From NCBI RefSeq assembly GCF_900142285.1, contig NZ_FRAJ01000004.1, positions 1 to 64,000 of the forward strand: 64,000 bases of DNA, written 5' to 3'. Below the pieces are notes generated by a model, which did not search any database, was not told where the DNA came from, and worked only from the letters and a program-made list of their open reading frames with translations. Of this stretch, positions 17,958 through 27,550 are shown in pieces. Numbering within the stretch: position 1 is the first letter of the stretch; every line of letters begins with the position of its first letter. The DNA is from Caminicella sporogenes DSM 14501 (GTDB lineage: Bacteria > Bacillota > Clostridia > Peptostreptococcales > Caminicellaceae). The translations under genes were made by a program, and so were the position numbers.

Positions 17958-19793
17958 TTAACCTTCCATTAATTTTTTCTCCATTTCTATTAATCTTCTC
18001 AACTCTCCACATAGCTCATTTATCCTAACTACATCTCCTTTTCTTTTATTTTCTTGTTTTTCTAATAGTTTTATTTCATTTTTAATCGATTTTATTTTTT
18101 TATCTATATTAAATCTTTTAAGCGATAGTGTAAGTTCACATATTGTTTTATCAATATCTTCATAAGGAAGTAAGTTTTTAATTATACCTCTAAGCATTTT
18201 AGCTTCTTCAATATCCAGTTCATCTATAAATAAATTAATATCTATTTTTTTATCTTCTTCATATTTTTTACCTAAAACAGAAAAAATATTTCTAAGTAAT
18301 AAATTTGAAAAATCTTCTTCAGTTATATGAGATTTTATTTTATCATATTCTGTTTTGCTTATCATGCAAAGAGCTATAATTTTTTTTTCGATTTCAACTA
18401 AACCATCTTTCAATACAGACTTAACTGGTTTTAAATGAACTAATCTTCTTACATCATTATAATTATTTTTTTTACTTTTATAATCTTTTTTAAACTTATT
18501 ATTGCCATAAATTTCCGAATTTATTACATTTGCAGGAACATCTGTTTCCTTAGAAAGTTTTTTTACATAAATTTCTCTTTCCACTGGACTTTTTATTAGT
18601 TTTTTGATAATTTCTATAGACTCCTGTAAAAAATGTATTTTTCCTTCATTTAAGCTTAAATCATATTTTTTCTTTATTAACTCTATTTTATAATCAAGAA
18701 GAGGCAAAGCATTTTTTATCTTCTCTAAAAAACTATCTTTTCCATTTTTTCTAATATATTCATCTGGATCCATATTTCTATCAAGTTTTATTACCTTAAC
18801 CTTACAACCAACTTCATTTAAAACATCTAAACCTCTAATAGTAGCTGATTCTCCAGCAGTATCTGAATCGTAGGCAATTATTACTTCATCACAATATCTT
18901 TTGAGTAATTCTCCATGGTTTGCAGTCAGAGCAGTACCTAATGTAGCAATTACATTTTTTATACCATATTGATATAATGCAATAACATCCATATATCCTT
19001 CAACAAGAATTAATTTTCTTTCTTTTCCCAATTCACTGCGAGCTAAATTTAAACCATAAAGTATATTTCTTTTATTAAATATCAAACTTTCAGGAGAATT
19101 CAAATACTTAGGGATTGAATCATCTAGCACTCTTCCTCCAAAACCTAATATCTTTTTTGTAGTACTTATTATTGGAAATATCACTCTATTTCTAAATCTA
19201 TCATAATACCCACTCGACTTTTCTCTTTTTATTACAAGCCCTGCTTCATAAATAAGTTTTTGAGAATATCCTTTCGCTAATAAATACTTATTTAGTGCTT
19301 CCCAATCATTTATTGCATATCCAAGTCCAAATTTTTTGATTGTTTCAATATTCAATCCCCTTTTTTTCAAATATCTTATGCCTTCATTGTCATTTTTAGT
19401 CAAATTTTTATAAAAAAATATGGCAGCTTGTCTATTAATTTCGTAAAGTTTTTGTTTTTTTATATAAATTTCTTGATTACCATTATTTTCTTTATATTGT
19501 TCTATATTTATTCCTGCTTTTTCTGCTAAAAATTCTAGCGCATCAATAAAATCCAAATTTTCTATATTCATAATGAAATTAATAACATTTCCTGCTGCAC
19601 CACAACCAAAGCAGTGATAGAGCTGTTTATCTTGCGATACCATAAATGAAGGTGTTTTTTCAGTATGAAAAGGACATAATCCTTTATAATTCCTACCTGT
19701 CCTTTTTAAATTTACATACTCAGATATAATATCAATGATGTCATTACTATGCAGAACTTCATCTATCAAACTTTCAGAATATCTTCCAGCCAT
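17958..19793 (-). CDS. dnaG: DNA primase DnaG
   Basis: Makes RNA primers for DNA replication. Domains in order: an N-terminal zinc-binding CHC2 domain (CPFHTEKTP and YHCFGCGAAGN, about residues 40-65), the catalytic TOPRIM domain (ILVEGYMDVIALYQYG and later AYDSDTAGESA, about 255-320), and a C-terminal helicase-interaction domain. About 611 aa, normal length. The start is probably the ATG at 19793, with AGGTG eight bases away, rather than the GTG at 19802. The promoter with TTGACA lies upstream, and sigA follows in the same transcript. Confidence 0.96.
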   Translation of the reverse strand: MAGRYSESLIDEVLHSNDIIDIISEYVNLKRTGRNYKGLCPFHTEKTPSFMVSQDKQLYHCFGCGAAGNVINFIMNIENLDFIDALEFLAEKAGINIEQYKENNGNQEIYIKKQKLYEINRQAAIFFYKNLTKNDNEGIRYLKKRGLNIETIKKFGLGYAINDWEALNKYLLAKGYSQKLIYEAGLVIKREKSSGYYDRFRNRVIFPIISTTKKILGFGGRVLDDSIPKYLNSPESLIFNKRNILYGLNLARSELGKERKLILVEGYMDVIALYQYGIKNVIATLGTALTANHGELLKRYCDEVIIAYDSDTAGESATIRGLDVLNEVGCKVKVIKLDRNMDPDEYIRKNGKDSFLEKIKNALPLLDYKIELIKKKYDLSLNEGKIHFLQESIEIIKKLIKSPVEREIYVKKLSKETDVPANVINSEIYGNNKFKKDYKSKKNNYNDVRRLVHLKPVKSVLKDGLVEIEKKIIALCMISKTEYDKIKSHITEEDFSNLLLRNIFSVLGKKYEEDKKIDINLFIDELDIEEAKMLRGIIKNLLPYEDIDKTICELTLSLKRFNIDKKIKSIKNEIKLLEKQENKRKGDVVRINELCGELRRLIEMEKKLMEG

Positions 19794-19840
19794 ATCACTC
19801 ACACCTAAATGAAATATATTATTATATTTTCTCTATAAAT

Positions 19841-19846
19841 TGTCAA
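19841..19846 (-). promoter_or_regulatory. -35 element of the dnaG-sigA promoter
   Basis: Perfect TTGACA on the minus strand, about 50 bp before dnaG. An AT-rich tract about 16 bp downstream (TAATAATAT) offers more than one -10. The remaining dgt-dnaG gap up to 19994 shows no other signal that I can support. Confidence 0.55.
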
Positions 19847-19994
19847 TTTCCTCTTAAAACAACAAAAAAAATGACCTTTTTGAAAGTATTAAGAACATCG
19901 ACTCTCCATAATTCGACATTTTTCCTTGATTTCCTTCTAAATAATTAAAATTCTAAAATAATGAATTTTCTGAATAGTTTTAAAAATTATTGTC

Positions 19995-21005
19995 TTATAC
20001 CCAAAATTTTGGAACATAAATACTCATAAATTTGTTTACAGCATATCTATCGGACATTCCTGCAATATAATCCTTTACAATTTCTTCAATATCTACTTTA
20101 CAGTCTATTTTATTATACATATCTTTAGGTATTTTATCAGGATTATTTATAAAATAATCATAAAGCTCATAAATAATATTTTGTGCCTTTACTTCTTCTC
20201 TTTTTGCTTCTTTATTTAAATAGACATTTTCAAACATAAATTTCCTCAATTTATTAGTAGCAAATAAAACTTCATCACTCATCATAATAATATTTTTACC
20301 ATAACTGTTTTTAATTATATCAACTATCATTGTATTTATTCTTTCTCTATTCGTTCTACCTAGTATTTTAATACAATCTTTTGGCAACATATTATAATCA
20401 AGAACTTTAGCTCTAATAGCATCATCAATATCATGATTGATATATGCTATTCTGTCACTAATTTTTACTATTTGTCCTTCTAAAGTCTTTGGCATATTGT
20501 CGCCACTATGATTTAATATCCCATCTCTAACTTCATATGTCAAATTTAATCCATTTTCTCCATTTTCCCTCTTTTCTAATACATCTACAACACGCAAACT
20601 CTGCTCATTGTGCTTAAACCCTCTACTGTGAATTTTATTAAGAGCTACTTCTCCACAATGTCCAAAGGGAGTATGTCCTAAATCATGTCCTAAAGCAATT
20701 GCTTCTGTCAAATCCTCATTTAATTTTAAAGCTCTGGCTATTGTTCTTGAAATCTGTGAAACTTCAAGGGTATGTGTCAATCTAGTTCTATAATGATCAC
20801 CTTCCGGAGAAAGAAATACTTGTGTTTTATGTTTAAGTCTTCTAAAAGCTTTTGAATGTATAATTCTATCTCTATCCCTTTGAAAGTCAGTTCTAATTTC
20901 ACATTTTTCTTCAACATATTTCCGCCCCTTTGTTTCACATGCCTTAACTGCAAATTTTGACAGATTATTAAGTTCCATTTGTTCAGTTATCTCCCTAATA
21001 AACAT
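19995..21005 (-). CDS. dgt: dGTPase-like HD-domain phosphohydrolase
   Basis: Deoxynucleoside-triphosphate triphosphohydrolase of the Dgt family, which splits dNTPs to nucleoside and triphosphate and may help control dNTP pools. The HD metal site is visible: [16 protein letters not shown] supplies the first His, [10 protein letters not shown] supplies the His-Asp pair, and [12 protein letters not shown] the last Asp. Length (336 aa) fits the shorter type 2 subfamily. ATG start behind GAGGGG. Upstream is ppdK, which ends in its own terminator, so dgt is probably transcribed separately. Substrate preference cannot be read from sequence. Confidence 0.9.
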   Translation of the reverse strand: MFIREITEQMELNNLSKFAVKACETKGRKYVEEKCEIRTDFQRDRDRIIHSKAFRRLKHKTQVFLSPEGDHYRTRLTHTLEVSQISRTIARALKLNEDLTEAIALGHDLGHTPFGHCGEVALNKIHSRGFKHNEQSLRVVDVLEKRENGENGLNLTYEVRDGILNHSGDNMPKTLEGQIVKISDRIAYINHDIDDAIRAKVLDYNMLPKDCIKILGRTNRERINTMIVDIIKNSYGKNIIMMSDEVLFATNKLRKFMFENVYLNKEAKREEVKAQNIIYELYDYFINNPDKIPKDMYNKIDCKVDIEEIVKDYIAGMSDRYAVNKFMSIYVPKFWV

Positions 21006-21100
21006 TTAGTCAGCCCCTCTTGAAAATTAATTTTTATTTTCTTTATATTGTATATATACAACAATGACCTATTTAATTCCTTTAAAATTAAATTTTTAAC

Positions 21101-21130
21101 TAAAAAATAGGTGCATATTTTTGCACCCAT
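21101..21130 (-). terminator. Intrinsic terminator of ppdK
   Basis: Stem GGTGCA/TGCACC (21110-21127), followed on the minus strand by TATTTTTTA, immediately after the ppdK stop codon. Confidence 0.75.
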
Positions 21131-21133
21131 CTT

Positions 21134-23758
21134 TTAGTTGCTGTTTCTTATGGCAGCCTGAGCAGCTGCAAGTCTAGCTATTGGTACTCTATAAGGAGAA
21201 CATGATACATAATCTAAACCTATCCTATGGAAAAAATCTATTGATTGAGGCTCTCCTCCATGTTCACCACATATTCCAAGCTTAATATCTTTTCTCGTCT
21301 GTCTTCCTAAATTAATTGCCATCTCCACTAATTTTCCAACACCTACTTGATCTAATCTTGCAAATGGATCTTTTTCAAATATTTCTTTTTCTCTATATTC
21401 ATTTATGAATTTTCCAGAATCATCTCTTGAAAATCCAAAAGTCATCTGTGTCAAATCATTTGTTCCAAAGGAAAAAAATTCTGCATGTTTAGCTATCTTA
21501 TCTGCAATTAAAGCTGCTCTTGGCACTTCAATCATTGTTCCTACCTTATAAGCAATTTTCATTCCTTTTTCTGACATTATATTTTCTGCAGTCTGATTTA
21601 TAAGCTGTTTAATAATTTCTATTTCCCTTTCTATTCCCACTAATGGAATCATTATTTCAGGTTTTATTTCTATGCCAAATTTTTCTTTTACTTCAATTGC
21701 AGCTAATATTATCGCTTTTACCTGCATTTCATATATTTCTGGATAGGTAATTCCAAGTCTACATCCCCTATGTCCAAGCATTGGATTAAATTCCTTAAGT
21801 TCCTCAATTTTATCTTTCAAAGCATTAAATTCTACTCCTATTTCTTTTGCAAGTATTTTTATATCTTCGTCTTTATTAGGTAAAAATTCATGAAGTGGCG
21901 GGTCTAAAAGTCTTATTGTTACAGGTCTACAGCCCATTGCTCTAAAAATACCAATAAAATCTTCTTTTTGAAATGGAAGTAATTTATCTAGAGCTTTTTT
22001 TCTTTCTTCAACAGTTTTTGAAATTATCATTTCTCTTACTGCCAATATCCTATTTTCTTTAAAAAACATATGCTCTGTTCTACATAGACCAATTCCTTCT
22101 GCTCCAAATTTAACTGCTATCTCTGAATCTCTTGGAGTATCTGCATTAGTCCTAACTCTCAATCTTCTAAACTCATCAGCCCATTCCATTAACACTCCAA
22201 AATTTCCAATCAAATCTGCATCTTTAGTTTCTATAATTCCTTCATATACTTTTCCCGTATTACCATCAATAGAAATAAAATCTCCTTCTCTATAAACTTT
22301 ATCACCTGCTCTAAATAGCTTATTATGTTCTTCTATTCTTATTTCGCCACAGCCAGCAACACAGCATTTACCCATTCCTCTTGCAACCACAGCTGCATGA
22401 GAAGTCATTCCGCCTCTCGCAGTTAATATTGCTTCAGCTTTTACCATACCTTCAATATCTTCAGGAGAAGTTTCCACTCTAACAAGTATAACCTTTTCTC
22501 CACTGTCAGCTGCTTTAACTGCATCTTCAGCATTAAAATAAATCTTACCTGTAGCTGCTCCCGGTGAAGCAGGCAGTCCCTCAGCTATTTTTTTAGCCTT
22601 TTTAAGTTCTTCTGACTTAAAAGTTGGATAAAGAAGTTGTCCTATCTGCTGAGGATCAATTCTCATTACAGCTGTTTTTTTATCTATAAGCCCTTCATTT
22701 GCCATATCTACTGCAATATTTACAGCTGCCTTTGCCGTTCTCTTACCATTTCTAGTTTGAAGAATATATAACTTTCCTTCTTCTATTGTAAATTCTATAT
22801 CCTGCATATCTTTATAATGATTTTCTAAAATCTCAGTAATTTTTACAAATTCATCGTAAACTTTTGGCATTATATTTTTCAGTTCTGAAATAGGTTTTGG
22901 AGTTCTTATACCAGCAACGACATCTTCACCTTGCGCATTTAATAAAAATTCACCAAAAATTTCTTTTTTACCAGTAGACGGATGTCTTGTAAATGCAACT
23001 CCTGTTCCAGAATTTTCTCCCATATTTCCAAATACCATAGACTGAACATTAACAGCTGTTCCTAAATGATGAGGAATATCATTTATCTTCCTATATACTA
23101 TTGCTCTTGAATTATTCCAAGAATCAAAAACTGCTTTTACAGCCATCATCAACTGCTCTTCGGGGTTATCTGGAAAATCTATCCTTGCTTCTTTTTTTAT
23201 TAAATCCTTGTATTTTTTTATCATTTCTCTTAAATCATCAATAGTAAGTTCAGTATCATTTTCTACCCTTTTTTCCATTTTTACTTTTTCCAAAACACTA
23301 TCAAATTTATATTTAGGAATACCTAGCACTACATCTCCAAACATTTGAATAAATCTGCGATAACTGTCATAAGCAAATCTTTCATTATTTGTCTTTTTAC
23401 TCAATCCTTTAACAGTTATATCGTTAAGACCAAGATTTAATACTGTATCCATCATACCCGGCATTGATATTACTGCTCCTGACCTTACTGATACTAACAG
23501 CGGATTTTCTGAATCACCAAAAACTTTACCTGTTTCCCTTTCAAGTATTTTTAAATTGTTAAATATCTGTTCTTTTATTTCTTTATCAATTTCTCTATCA
23601 CATTCATAATACCTATTACAAGCCTTTGTTGTAATAGTGAAACCCGGTGGTACAGGTAATCCTATTTTGTTCATTTCTGCTAGATTTGCTCCTTTACCAC
23701 CTAATAAAGATTTCATCTCCTTATTTCCTTCACTAAAAAAATATACATACTTTTTCAA
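21134..23758 (-). CDS. ppdK: Pyruvate, phosphate dikinase
   Basis: Interconverts pyruvate, ATP and phosphate with PEP, AMP and pyrophosphate. In anaerobes it often works in glycolysis or gluconeogenesis in place of pyruvate kinase. Domains: N-terminal ATP-grasp nucleotide-binding domain (from LLGGKGANLAEM), a central phosphohistidine domain with the catalytic His in GGMTSHAAVVARGMGK, and a C-terminal PEP/pyruvate TIM barrel with CGEHGGEP. At 874 aa it is exactly full length. I choose the TTG at 23758, with GAAGGAG at good spacing, over the TTG at 23776, which overlaps that site. Its regulator ppsR lies immediately upstream, 29 bp away, in the same operon. Confidence 0.96.
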   Translation of the reverse strand: MKKYVYFFSEGNKEMKSLLGGKGANLAEMNKIGLPVPPGFTITTKACNRYYECDREIDKEIKEQIFNNLKILERETGKVFGDSENPLLVSVRSGAVISMPGMMDTVLNLGLNDITVKGLSKKTNNERFAYDSYRRFIQMFGDVVLGIPKYKFDSVLEKVKMEKRVENDTELTIDDLREMIKKYKDLIKKEARIDFPDNPEEQLMMAVKAVFDSWNNSRAIVYRKINDIPHHLGTAVNVQSMVFGNMGENSGTGVAFTRHPSTGKKEIFGEFLLNAQGEDVVAGIRTPKPISELKNIMPKVYDEFVKITEILENHYKDMQDIEFTIEEGKLYILQTRNGKRTAKAAVNIAVDMANEGLIDKKTAVMRIDPQQIGQLLYPTFKSEELKKAKKIAEGLPASPGAATGKIYFNAEDAVKAADSGEKVILVRVETSPEDIEGMVKAEAILTARGGMTSHAAVVARGMGKCCVAGCGEIRIEEHNKLFRAGDKVYREGDFISIDGNTGKVYEGIIETKDADLIGNFGVLMEWADEFRRLRVRTNADTPRDSEIAVKFGAEGIGLCRTEHMFFKENRILAVREMIISKTVEERKKALDKLLPFQKEDFIGIFRAMGCRPVTIRLLDPPLHEFLPNKDEDIKILAKEIGVEFNALKDKIEELKEFNPMLGHRGCRLGITYPEIYEMQVKAIILAAIEVKEKFGIEIKPEIMIPLVGIEREIEIIKQLINQTAENIMSEKGMKIAYKVGTMIEVPRAALIADKIAKHAEFFSFGTNDLTQMTFGFSRDDSGKFINEYREKEIFEKDPFARLDQVGVGKLVEMAINLGRQTRKDIKLGICGEHGGEPQSIDFFHRIGLDYVSCSPYRVPIARLAAAQAAIRNSN

Positions 23759-23787
23759 AATTCCCACTCCTTCCAATATATCTCAAT

Positions 23788-24603
23788 TTATATAATACCG
23801 TTTTCCCTCATAATATCTAAAATAATACCTGCTGTTTCTTCTACTGCTTTATTTGAAACATCTATGATAGCACAACCTATCTTTTTCATAACTTTTTCTG
23901 CATAATCAAGTTCCTCTAAAATTCTATCGAGATTAGCATATGATGCATTATTATTTAATCCTAAAGCTTTTAATCTTTCCTGCCTAATTTCATTGAGTTT
24001 TATTGGATTTGCAGTTAATCCTATAATTTTCTTTGGAGATATTTCAAATAATTCATCTGGTACAGGAGCTTCAGGTACTAACGGTACATTAGCAACTTTT
24101 ATATTTTTATGAGCTAAATACATACTTAAAGGTGTTTTAGATGTTCTAGATACACCAATTAATACTATGTCGGCTTTCTTTATGCCTCTTGAATCCTTTC
24201 CATCATCGTATTTTACAGCAAATTCTATTGCTTCAACTCTATTAAAATACCTTTCATCTAATTTCCTTATAACACCGGGTTCATTAATAGGTTCTATTCC
24301 TAAAACACTATGTAAAGAATTCATAACTGAAGACATAATATCTACATATTCTATGTTATTTTTTTCACATTCATCTATCAATGTCTCTTTTAATTCATCA
24401 ATTACTGTGGTAAATATAATTATAGAACGAAATTTTTTTGCTTGTTCAATTATATCAAATATTTGTTCACTATCAGAAATATATGAAAATCTTTTTATTA
24501 TATATTTAACATCTTCAAATTGACTTATTGCCGCCTTTGCTACTTGTTCAGCTGTTTCTCCTATCGAATCAGATACAATATACACATATAATTTATCCTG
24601 CAT
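23788..24603 (-). CDS. ppsR: PPDK regulatory protein (kinase/pyrophosphorylase, DUF299)
   Basis: Bifunctional enzyme that switches pyruvate phosphate dikinase off by ADP-dependent phosphorylation of a threonine next to the catalytic His, and on again by phosphate-dependent removal. The P-loop-like GVSRTSKTPLSMYLA (about residue 150) and the N-terminal VYIVSDSIGETAEQVAKA are family signatures. The target site TSHAAVVARG is present in the ppdK next to it, which supports the pairing. Length 271 aa is normal. Start ATG at 24603. It lies between ccpN and ppdK, an arrangement also known from Bacillus (yqzB-yqfL). Confidence 0.93.
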   Translation of the reverse strand: MQDKLYVYIVSDSIGETAEQVAKAAISQFEDVKYIIKRFSYISDSEQIFDIIEQAKKFRSIIIFTTVIDELKETLIDECEKNNIEYVDIMSSVMNSLHSVLGIEPINEPGVIRKLDERYFNRVEAIEFAVKYDDGKDSRGIKKADIVLIGVSRTSKTPLSMYLAHKNIKVANVPLVPEAPVPDELFEISPKKIIGLTANPIKLNEIRQERLKALGLNNNASYANLDRILEELDYAEKVMKKIGCAIIDVSNKAVEETAGIILDIMRENGII

Positions 24604-24636
24604 TATATTATTCCTCCCAAATTTACAATATAAGCT

Positions 24637-25275
24637 TTATTTATTTGCTAATTCTATAAATAATTTAGTAATATTTGTCTTAGATATTCTACCAACTACC
24701 TTTAAATACTCTTTATCATCAATAATTTTTTCCTCTACTATAGGTAAACTATCTACTTCATGTTCAATAATTTTTTTAGCTGCTTCTAAAACTGTTTCAG
24801 TAGGCTTTACTGTAACAATATTAGGCATCCTCGTCATTATAATACCTACCGGCACTTTATTTATATCTGTACCACCTATAGCCGTTTTAAGAAAATCCTT
24901 TCTTGACACAACTCCTGCTAAATATCCATCTGAGATGACAAAAACTGTTCCAACATCTTCTAAAAACATGGATACAATTGCATCGTATACAGAAGTTTTT
25001 TCATCTACTACTACCGGTACAGATTTTATTTCACCTACCTTTATTTCATAAATCCGATTAAGCAGCTCTATGCTTTCCTTATTTCCAGAATAAAAATATC
25101 CTACTTTAGGCCTTGCTTCTAATATTCCCGTCATTGTTAAAACTGCAAGGTCTGGTCTTAATGTAGCTCTGGTTAAATTTAGCATGTTTGCAATTTGTTC
25201 ACTTGTAATAGGTTCATTTTCCTGCACAATTTGAATTATTTTCTTTTGACGACTTGAAAATTCTATGACAATCAC
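24637..25275 (-). CDS. ccpN: CcpN-like transcriptional repressor (HTH plus CBS pair)
   Basis: Homologue of B. subtilis CcpN/YqzB, a repressor of gluconeogenic genes. The N-terminal winged HTH (FSSRQKKIIQIVQENEPITS and LTRATLRPDLAVLTMTG) is followed by two CBS motifs (about residues 85-205), which bind adenine nucleotides in this family. In Bacillus it controls gapB and pckA. Here it heads an operon with ppsR and ppdK and could control PEP synthesis (inference). The GTG at 25275 lies inside the ribosome-binding site AGAGGTG, so the true start is probably a downstream rare codon (ATT, GTC or ATA) just before the conserved IEFSSRQ. Confidence 0.9.
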   Translation of the reverse strand: MIVIEFSSRQKKIIQIVQENEPITSEQIANMLNLTRATLRPDLAVLTMTGILEARPKVGYFYSGNKESIELLNRIYEIKVGEIKSVPVVVDEKTSVYDAIVSMFLEDVGTVFVISDGYLAGVVSRKDFLKTAIGGTDINKVPVGIIMTRMPNIVTVKPTETVLEAAKKIIEHEVDSLPIVEEKIIDDKEYLKVVGRISKTNITKLFIELANK

Positions 25276-25362
25276 CTCTACTATATTTTATGTGTTATAC
25301 TATTATATATATATTATATACTATTTTGTCTAAAATGTTTATATTTTTTTTGATTTTTATTT

Positions 25363-25392
25363 AAAAAGGATAGTCTTTAGACTATCCTTTTT
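25363..25392 (-). terminator. Intrinsic terminator of glyS
   Basis: A 13-bp perfect stem AAAAAGGATAGTC/GACTATCCTTTTT with a 4-base loop. It overlaps the glyS stop codon and is T-rich on the minus strand. Confidence 0.85.
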
Positions 25393-26779
25393 AAAATTCG
25401 ACTCTTTTTGCAATATATTCTTCTAATTCATCAATTTTAATTCTTACTTGCTCCATAGTATCTCTATCCCTTACTGTTACACAACTATCTTCTAATGTAT
25501 CAAAATCAACTGTTATACAATATGGCGTTCCTATTTCATCATGTCTTCTATATCTCTTTCCTATACTTCCAGATTCATCATAATCTACCATAAACTTTTT
25601 AGAAAGTAATGCATATATTTCTTCAGCTTTTTCACTTAACTTTTTAGAAAGAGGAAATACTGCTGCTTTAAATGGAGCTAAAGCTGGATGTAACCTTAAT
25701 ACTTTTCTTTCCGTTCCGTCTTCTAATTTTTCTTCTTCATATGCATCTATTAAAAATGCCAAAGTAACTCTATCTGCACCTAATGAAGGTTCAATACAAA
25801 ATGGTATGTATTTTTCATTAGTAGTTGGGTCTTGATACCTCAAATCAACTCCAGAATGCTCCATATGCTGTTTTAGGTCAAAATCAGTTCTGTCAGCAAT
25901 CCCCCAAAGTTCTCCCCAACCAAACGGGAATCTGTATTCAATATCTGTAGTAGCATTACTATAATGAGATAACTCTTCTTTAGAATGGTCCCTAAGTCTA
26001 ATATTTTCTTCTTTCATACCTAAGTTAAGAAGCCAATTTTTACAGAAATTTTTCCAATACTCAAACCACTCTAAATCTTCTCCAGGTTTGCAGAAAAATT
26101 CTAATTCCATCTGTTCAAATTCTCTCGTTCTAAAAGTAAAATTACCCGGAGTTATTTCATTTCTGAATGATTTTCCTATTTGACCTATTCCAAAAGGAAT
26201 TTTTTTTCTAGCAGCTCTCTGTACAGCTTTAAAGTTTACAAAAATACCTTGAGCAGTTTCTGGTCTTAAATATATTTCAGACTTACTGTCTTCTACAACC
26301 CCCTGATATGTTTTAAACATCAGATTAAATTGTCTAATACTAGTAAAATCTTTTTCTCCACATTCTGGACATTTTATATCTTTTTCTTTTATATAACTTT
26401 CCATTTCTTCATTTGTCCAACCATCTACAATAATTTCTTCATTATTAGATTTAGCATAATCCTCTATCAATTTGTCAGCTCTAAACCTAGATTTACACTT
26501 TTTACAATCTATAAGAGGGTCGCTAAAACCTCCTACATGTCCTGATGCAACCCAAACCTGTGGATTCATCAAAATAGCTGTATCTACTCCAACGTTATAA
26601 GGACATTCTTGAATAAATTTTTTCCACCAAGCCTTTTTAACATTATTTTTTAATTCTACTCCTAAAGGTCCATAATCCCATGTATTAGCAAGTCCACCAT
26701 AAATATCAGAACCCGGGAAAATAAATCCTCTAGATTTTGCAAGTGATACTATTTTGTCCATTGTAACTTTCTCTGTCAT
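25391..26779 (-). CDS. glyS: Glycyl-tRNA synthetase (single-chain, dimeric type)
   Basis: Charges tRNA-Gly with glycine. This is the single-polypeptide alpha2 type, 462 aa, not the alpha2beta2 type of most other bacteria. N-terminal class II catalytic motif 1 region [23 protein letters not shown], an insert with zinc-type cysteines (CKKC, CPECGEK), motif 2 SFRNEITPG, motif 3 near EPSLGADR and a C-terminal anticodon-binding domain. I choose the ATG at 26779, which has AGGAGG at ideal spacing; the earlier start at 26800 has none. A T-box leader upstream regulates it. Confidence 0.96.
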   Translation of the reverse strand: MTEKVTMDKIVSLAKSRGFIFPGSDIYGGLANTWDYGPLGVELKNNVKKAWWKKFIQECPYNVGVDTAILMNPQVWVASGHVGGFSDPLIDCKKCKSRFRADKLIEDYAKSNNEEIIVDGWTNEEMESYIKEKDIKCPECGEKDFTSIRQFNLMFKTYQGVVEDSKSEIYLRPETAQGIFVNFKAVQRAARKKIPFGIGQIGKSFRNEITPGNFTFRTREFEQMELEFFCKPGEDLEWFEYWKNFCKNWLLNLGMKEENIRLRDHSKEELSHYSNATTDIEYRFPFGWGELWGIADRTDFDLKQHMEHSGVDLRYQDPTTNEKYIPFCIEPSLGADRVTLAFLIDAYEEEKLEDGTERKVLRLHPALAPFKAAVFPLSKKLSEKAEEIYALLSKKFMVDYDESGSIGKRYRRHDEIGTPYCITVDFDTLEDSCVTVRDRDTMEQVRIKIDELEEYIAKRVEF

Positions 26780-26799
26780 ATATATAAACCTCCTCATCA

Positions 26800-27008
26800 A
26801 AAAATAAATTTAGCCCTTCATCCCAAAAAGGGACGAAAGGCTGTCCTTCCGCGGTTCCACCCTAATTGATACAAATTTGTATCCTCTTTAAAATGGTATC
26901 GCTCAGGAGCTCCCTTCACTAAGCTACTATATCGGATTTCCAGCATCACCGACTCTCTATGATAGTAAACTTAGCTACTCTTCTCCTTCAATGCTACCCT
27001 CTATTTTT
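26800..27008 (-). ncRNA. Glycine T-box leader of glyS
   Basis: A tRNA-sensing leader that lets glyS be transcribed when uncharged tRNA-Gly accumulates. The T-box core on the minus strand, AGGGTGGAACCGCGG (26849-26863), is diagnostic. It is followed by a terminator hairpin (26812-26842, AGCCTTTCGTCCC pairing with GGGATGAAGGGCT) and a T-run. Upstream, the Stem I features GAGAGTCGGTGATGCTGGAAATCCG are visible. The specifier region reads GAAGGGAGCTCC, which contains the glycine codons GGG and GGA. The exact specifier triplet needs folding to settle. Confidence 0.93.
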
Positions 27009-27014
27009 TTTGAG

Positions 27015-27043
27015 ATTTTACCACAATTTATATGTTTTGTAAA
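27015..27043 (-). promoter_or_regulatory. Sigma-A promoter of the glyS T-box transcript
   Basis: TTTACA (27038-27043) and TAAAAT (27015-27020) on the minus strand with exactly 17 bp between. It lies between the DUF4342 gene and the T-box. Confidence 0.75.
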
Positions 27044-27047
27044 CCTC

Positions 27048-27533
27048 TTATTTTAAATCATCATCTTTTTTCTTACTTATAATTTTTTCCCTTGCTTCAT
27101 CTACTTTTTGTTTTATATTTGAAAAAGTATCTTCAGTAATATCTTTTACATCAATTATTTCTCCATTATCTTTAACTATTTCTAATCTACAACCAGTAGC
27201 TAATGCAACAAGTATTCCTGCGATAGTTGCCGGAGTAAAAAGTACAGCTCCAACAGCTCCTGCTGTAACGGGAATATTTATAACTATTTCTTCATCTCGC
27301 CTTAATAAAATTCTAGTTACATTTCCCTTCTTAATAAGTTCTTTTAATTTTTCAATTATTTCATTGCCCTTTTCTGACATATTATTTGCAAAACTTTTTT
27401 GCTGTTTTGTTTCAATATAAATTATAGCTTCAAGTATATCACCATCAGTTGCTTCTAATGCTTCTTTTGCCTCTTTATACGTAGCTCCTGTTCTTCCCCT
27501 TATTTCATCAATTTCTGGTAAACCAAATCCCAT
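27048..27533 (-). CDS. DUF4342 protein with UBA/EF-Ts-like N-terminus
   Basis: Protein of 161 aa. Residues 1-45 (LPEIDEIRGRTGATYKEAKEALEATDGDILEAI) form a UBA-like helix bundle like that at the start of EF-Ts. A DUF4342 domain follows, with ILLRRDEEIVINIPVTAGAVGAVLFTPATIAGILVA, a glycine-alanine-rich hydrophobic stretch that could insert into or lie on a membrane. The function is unknown. I prefer the ATG at 27533; the GTG at 27542 is inside the ribosome-binding site. It lies 17 bp after recO and was probably co-transcribed with it. Confidence 0.8.
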   Translation of the reverse strand: MGFGLPEIDEIRGRTGATYKEAKEALEATDGDILEAIIYIETKQQKSFANNMSEKGNEIIEKLKELIKKGNVTRILLRRDEEIVINIPVTAGAVGAVLFTPATIAGILVALATGCRLEIVKDNGEIIDVKDITEDTFSNIKQKVDEAREKIISKKKDDDLK

Positions 27534-27550
27534 TTTCTTCACCCCTTAAT

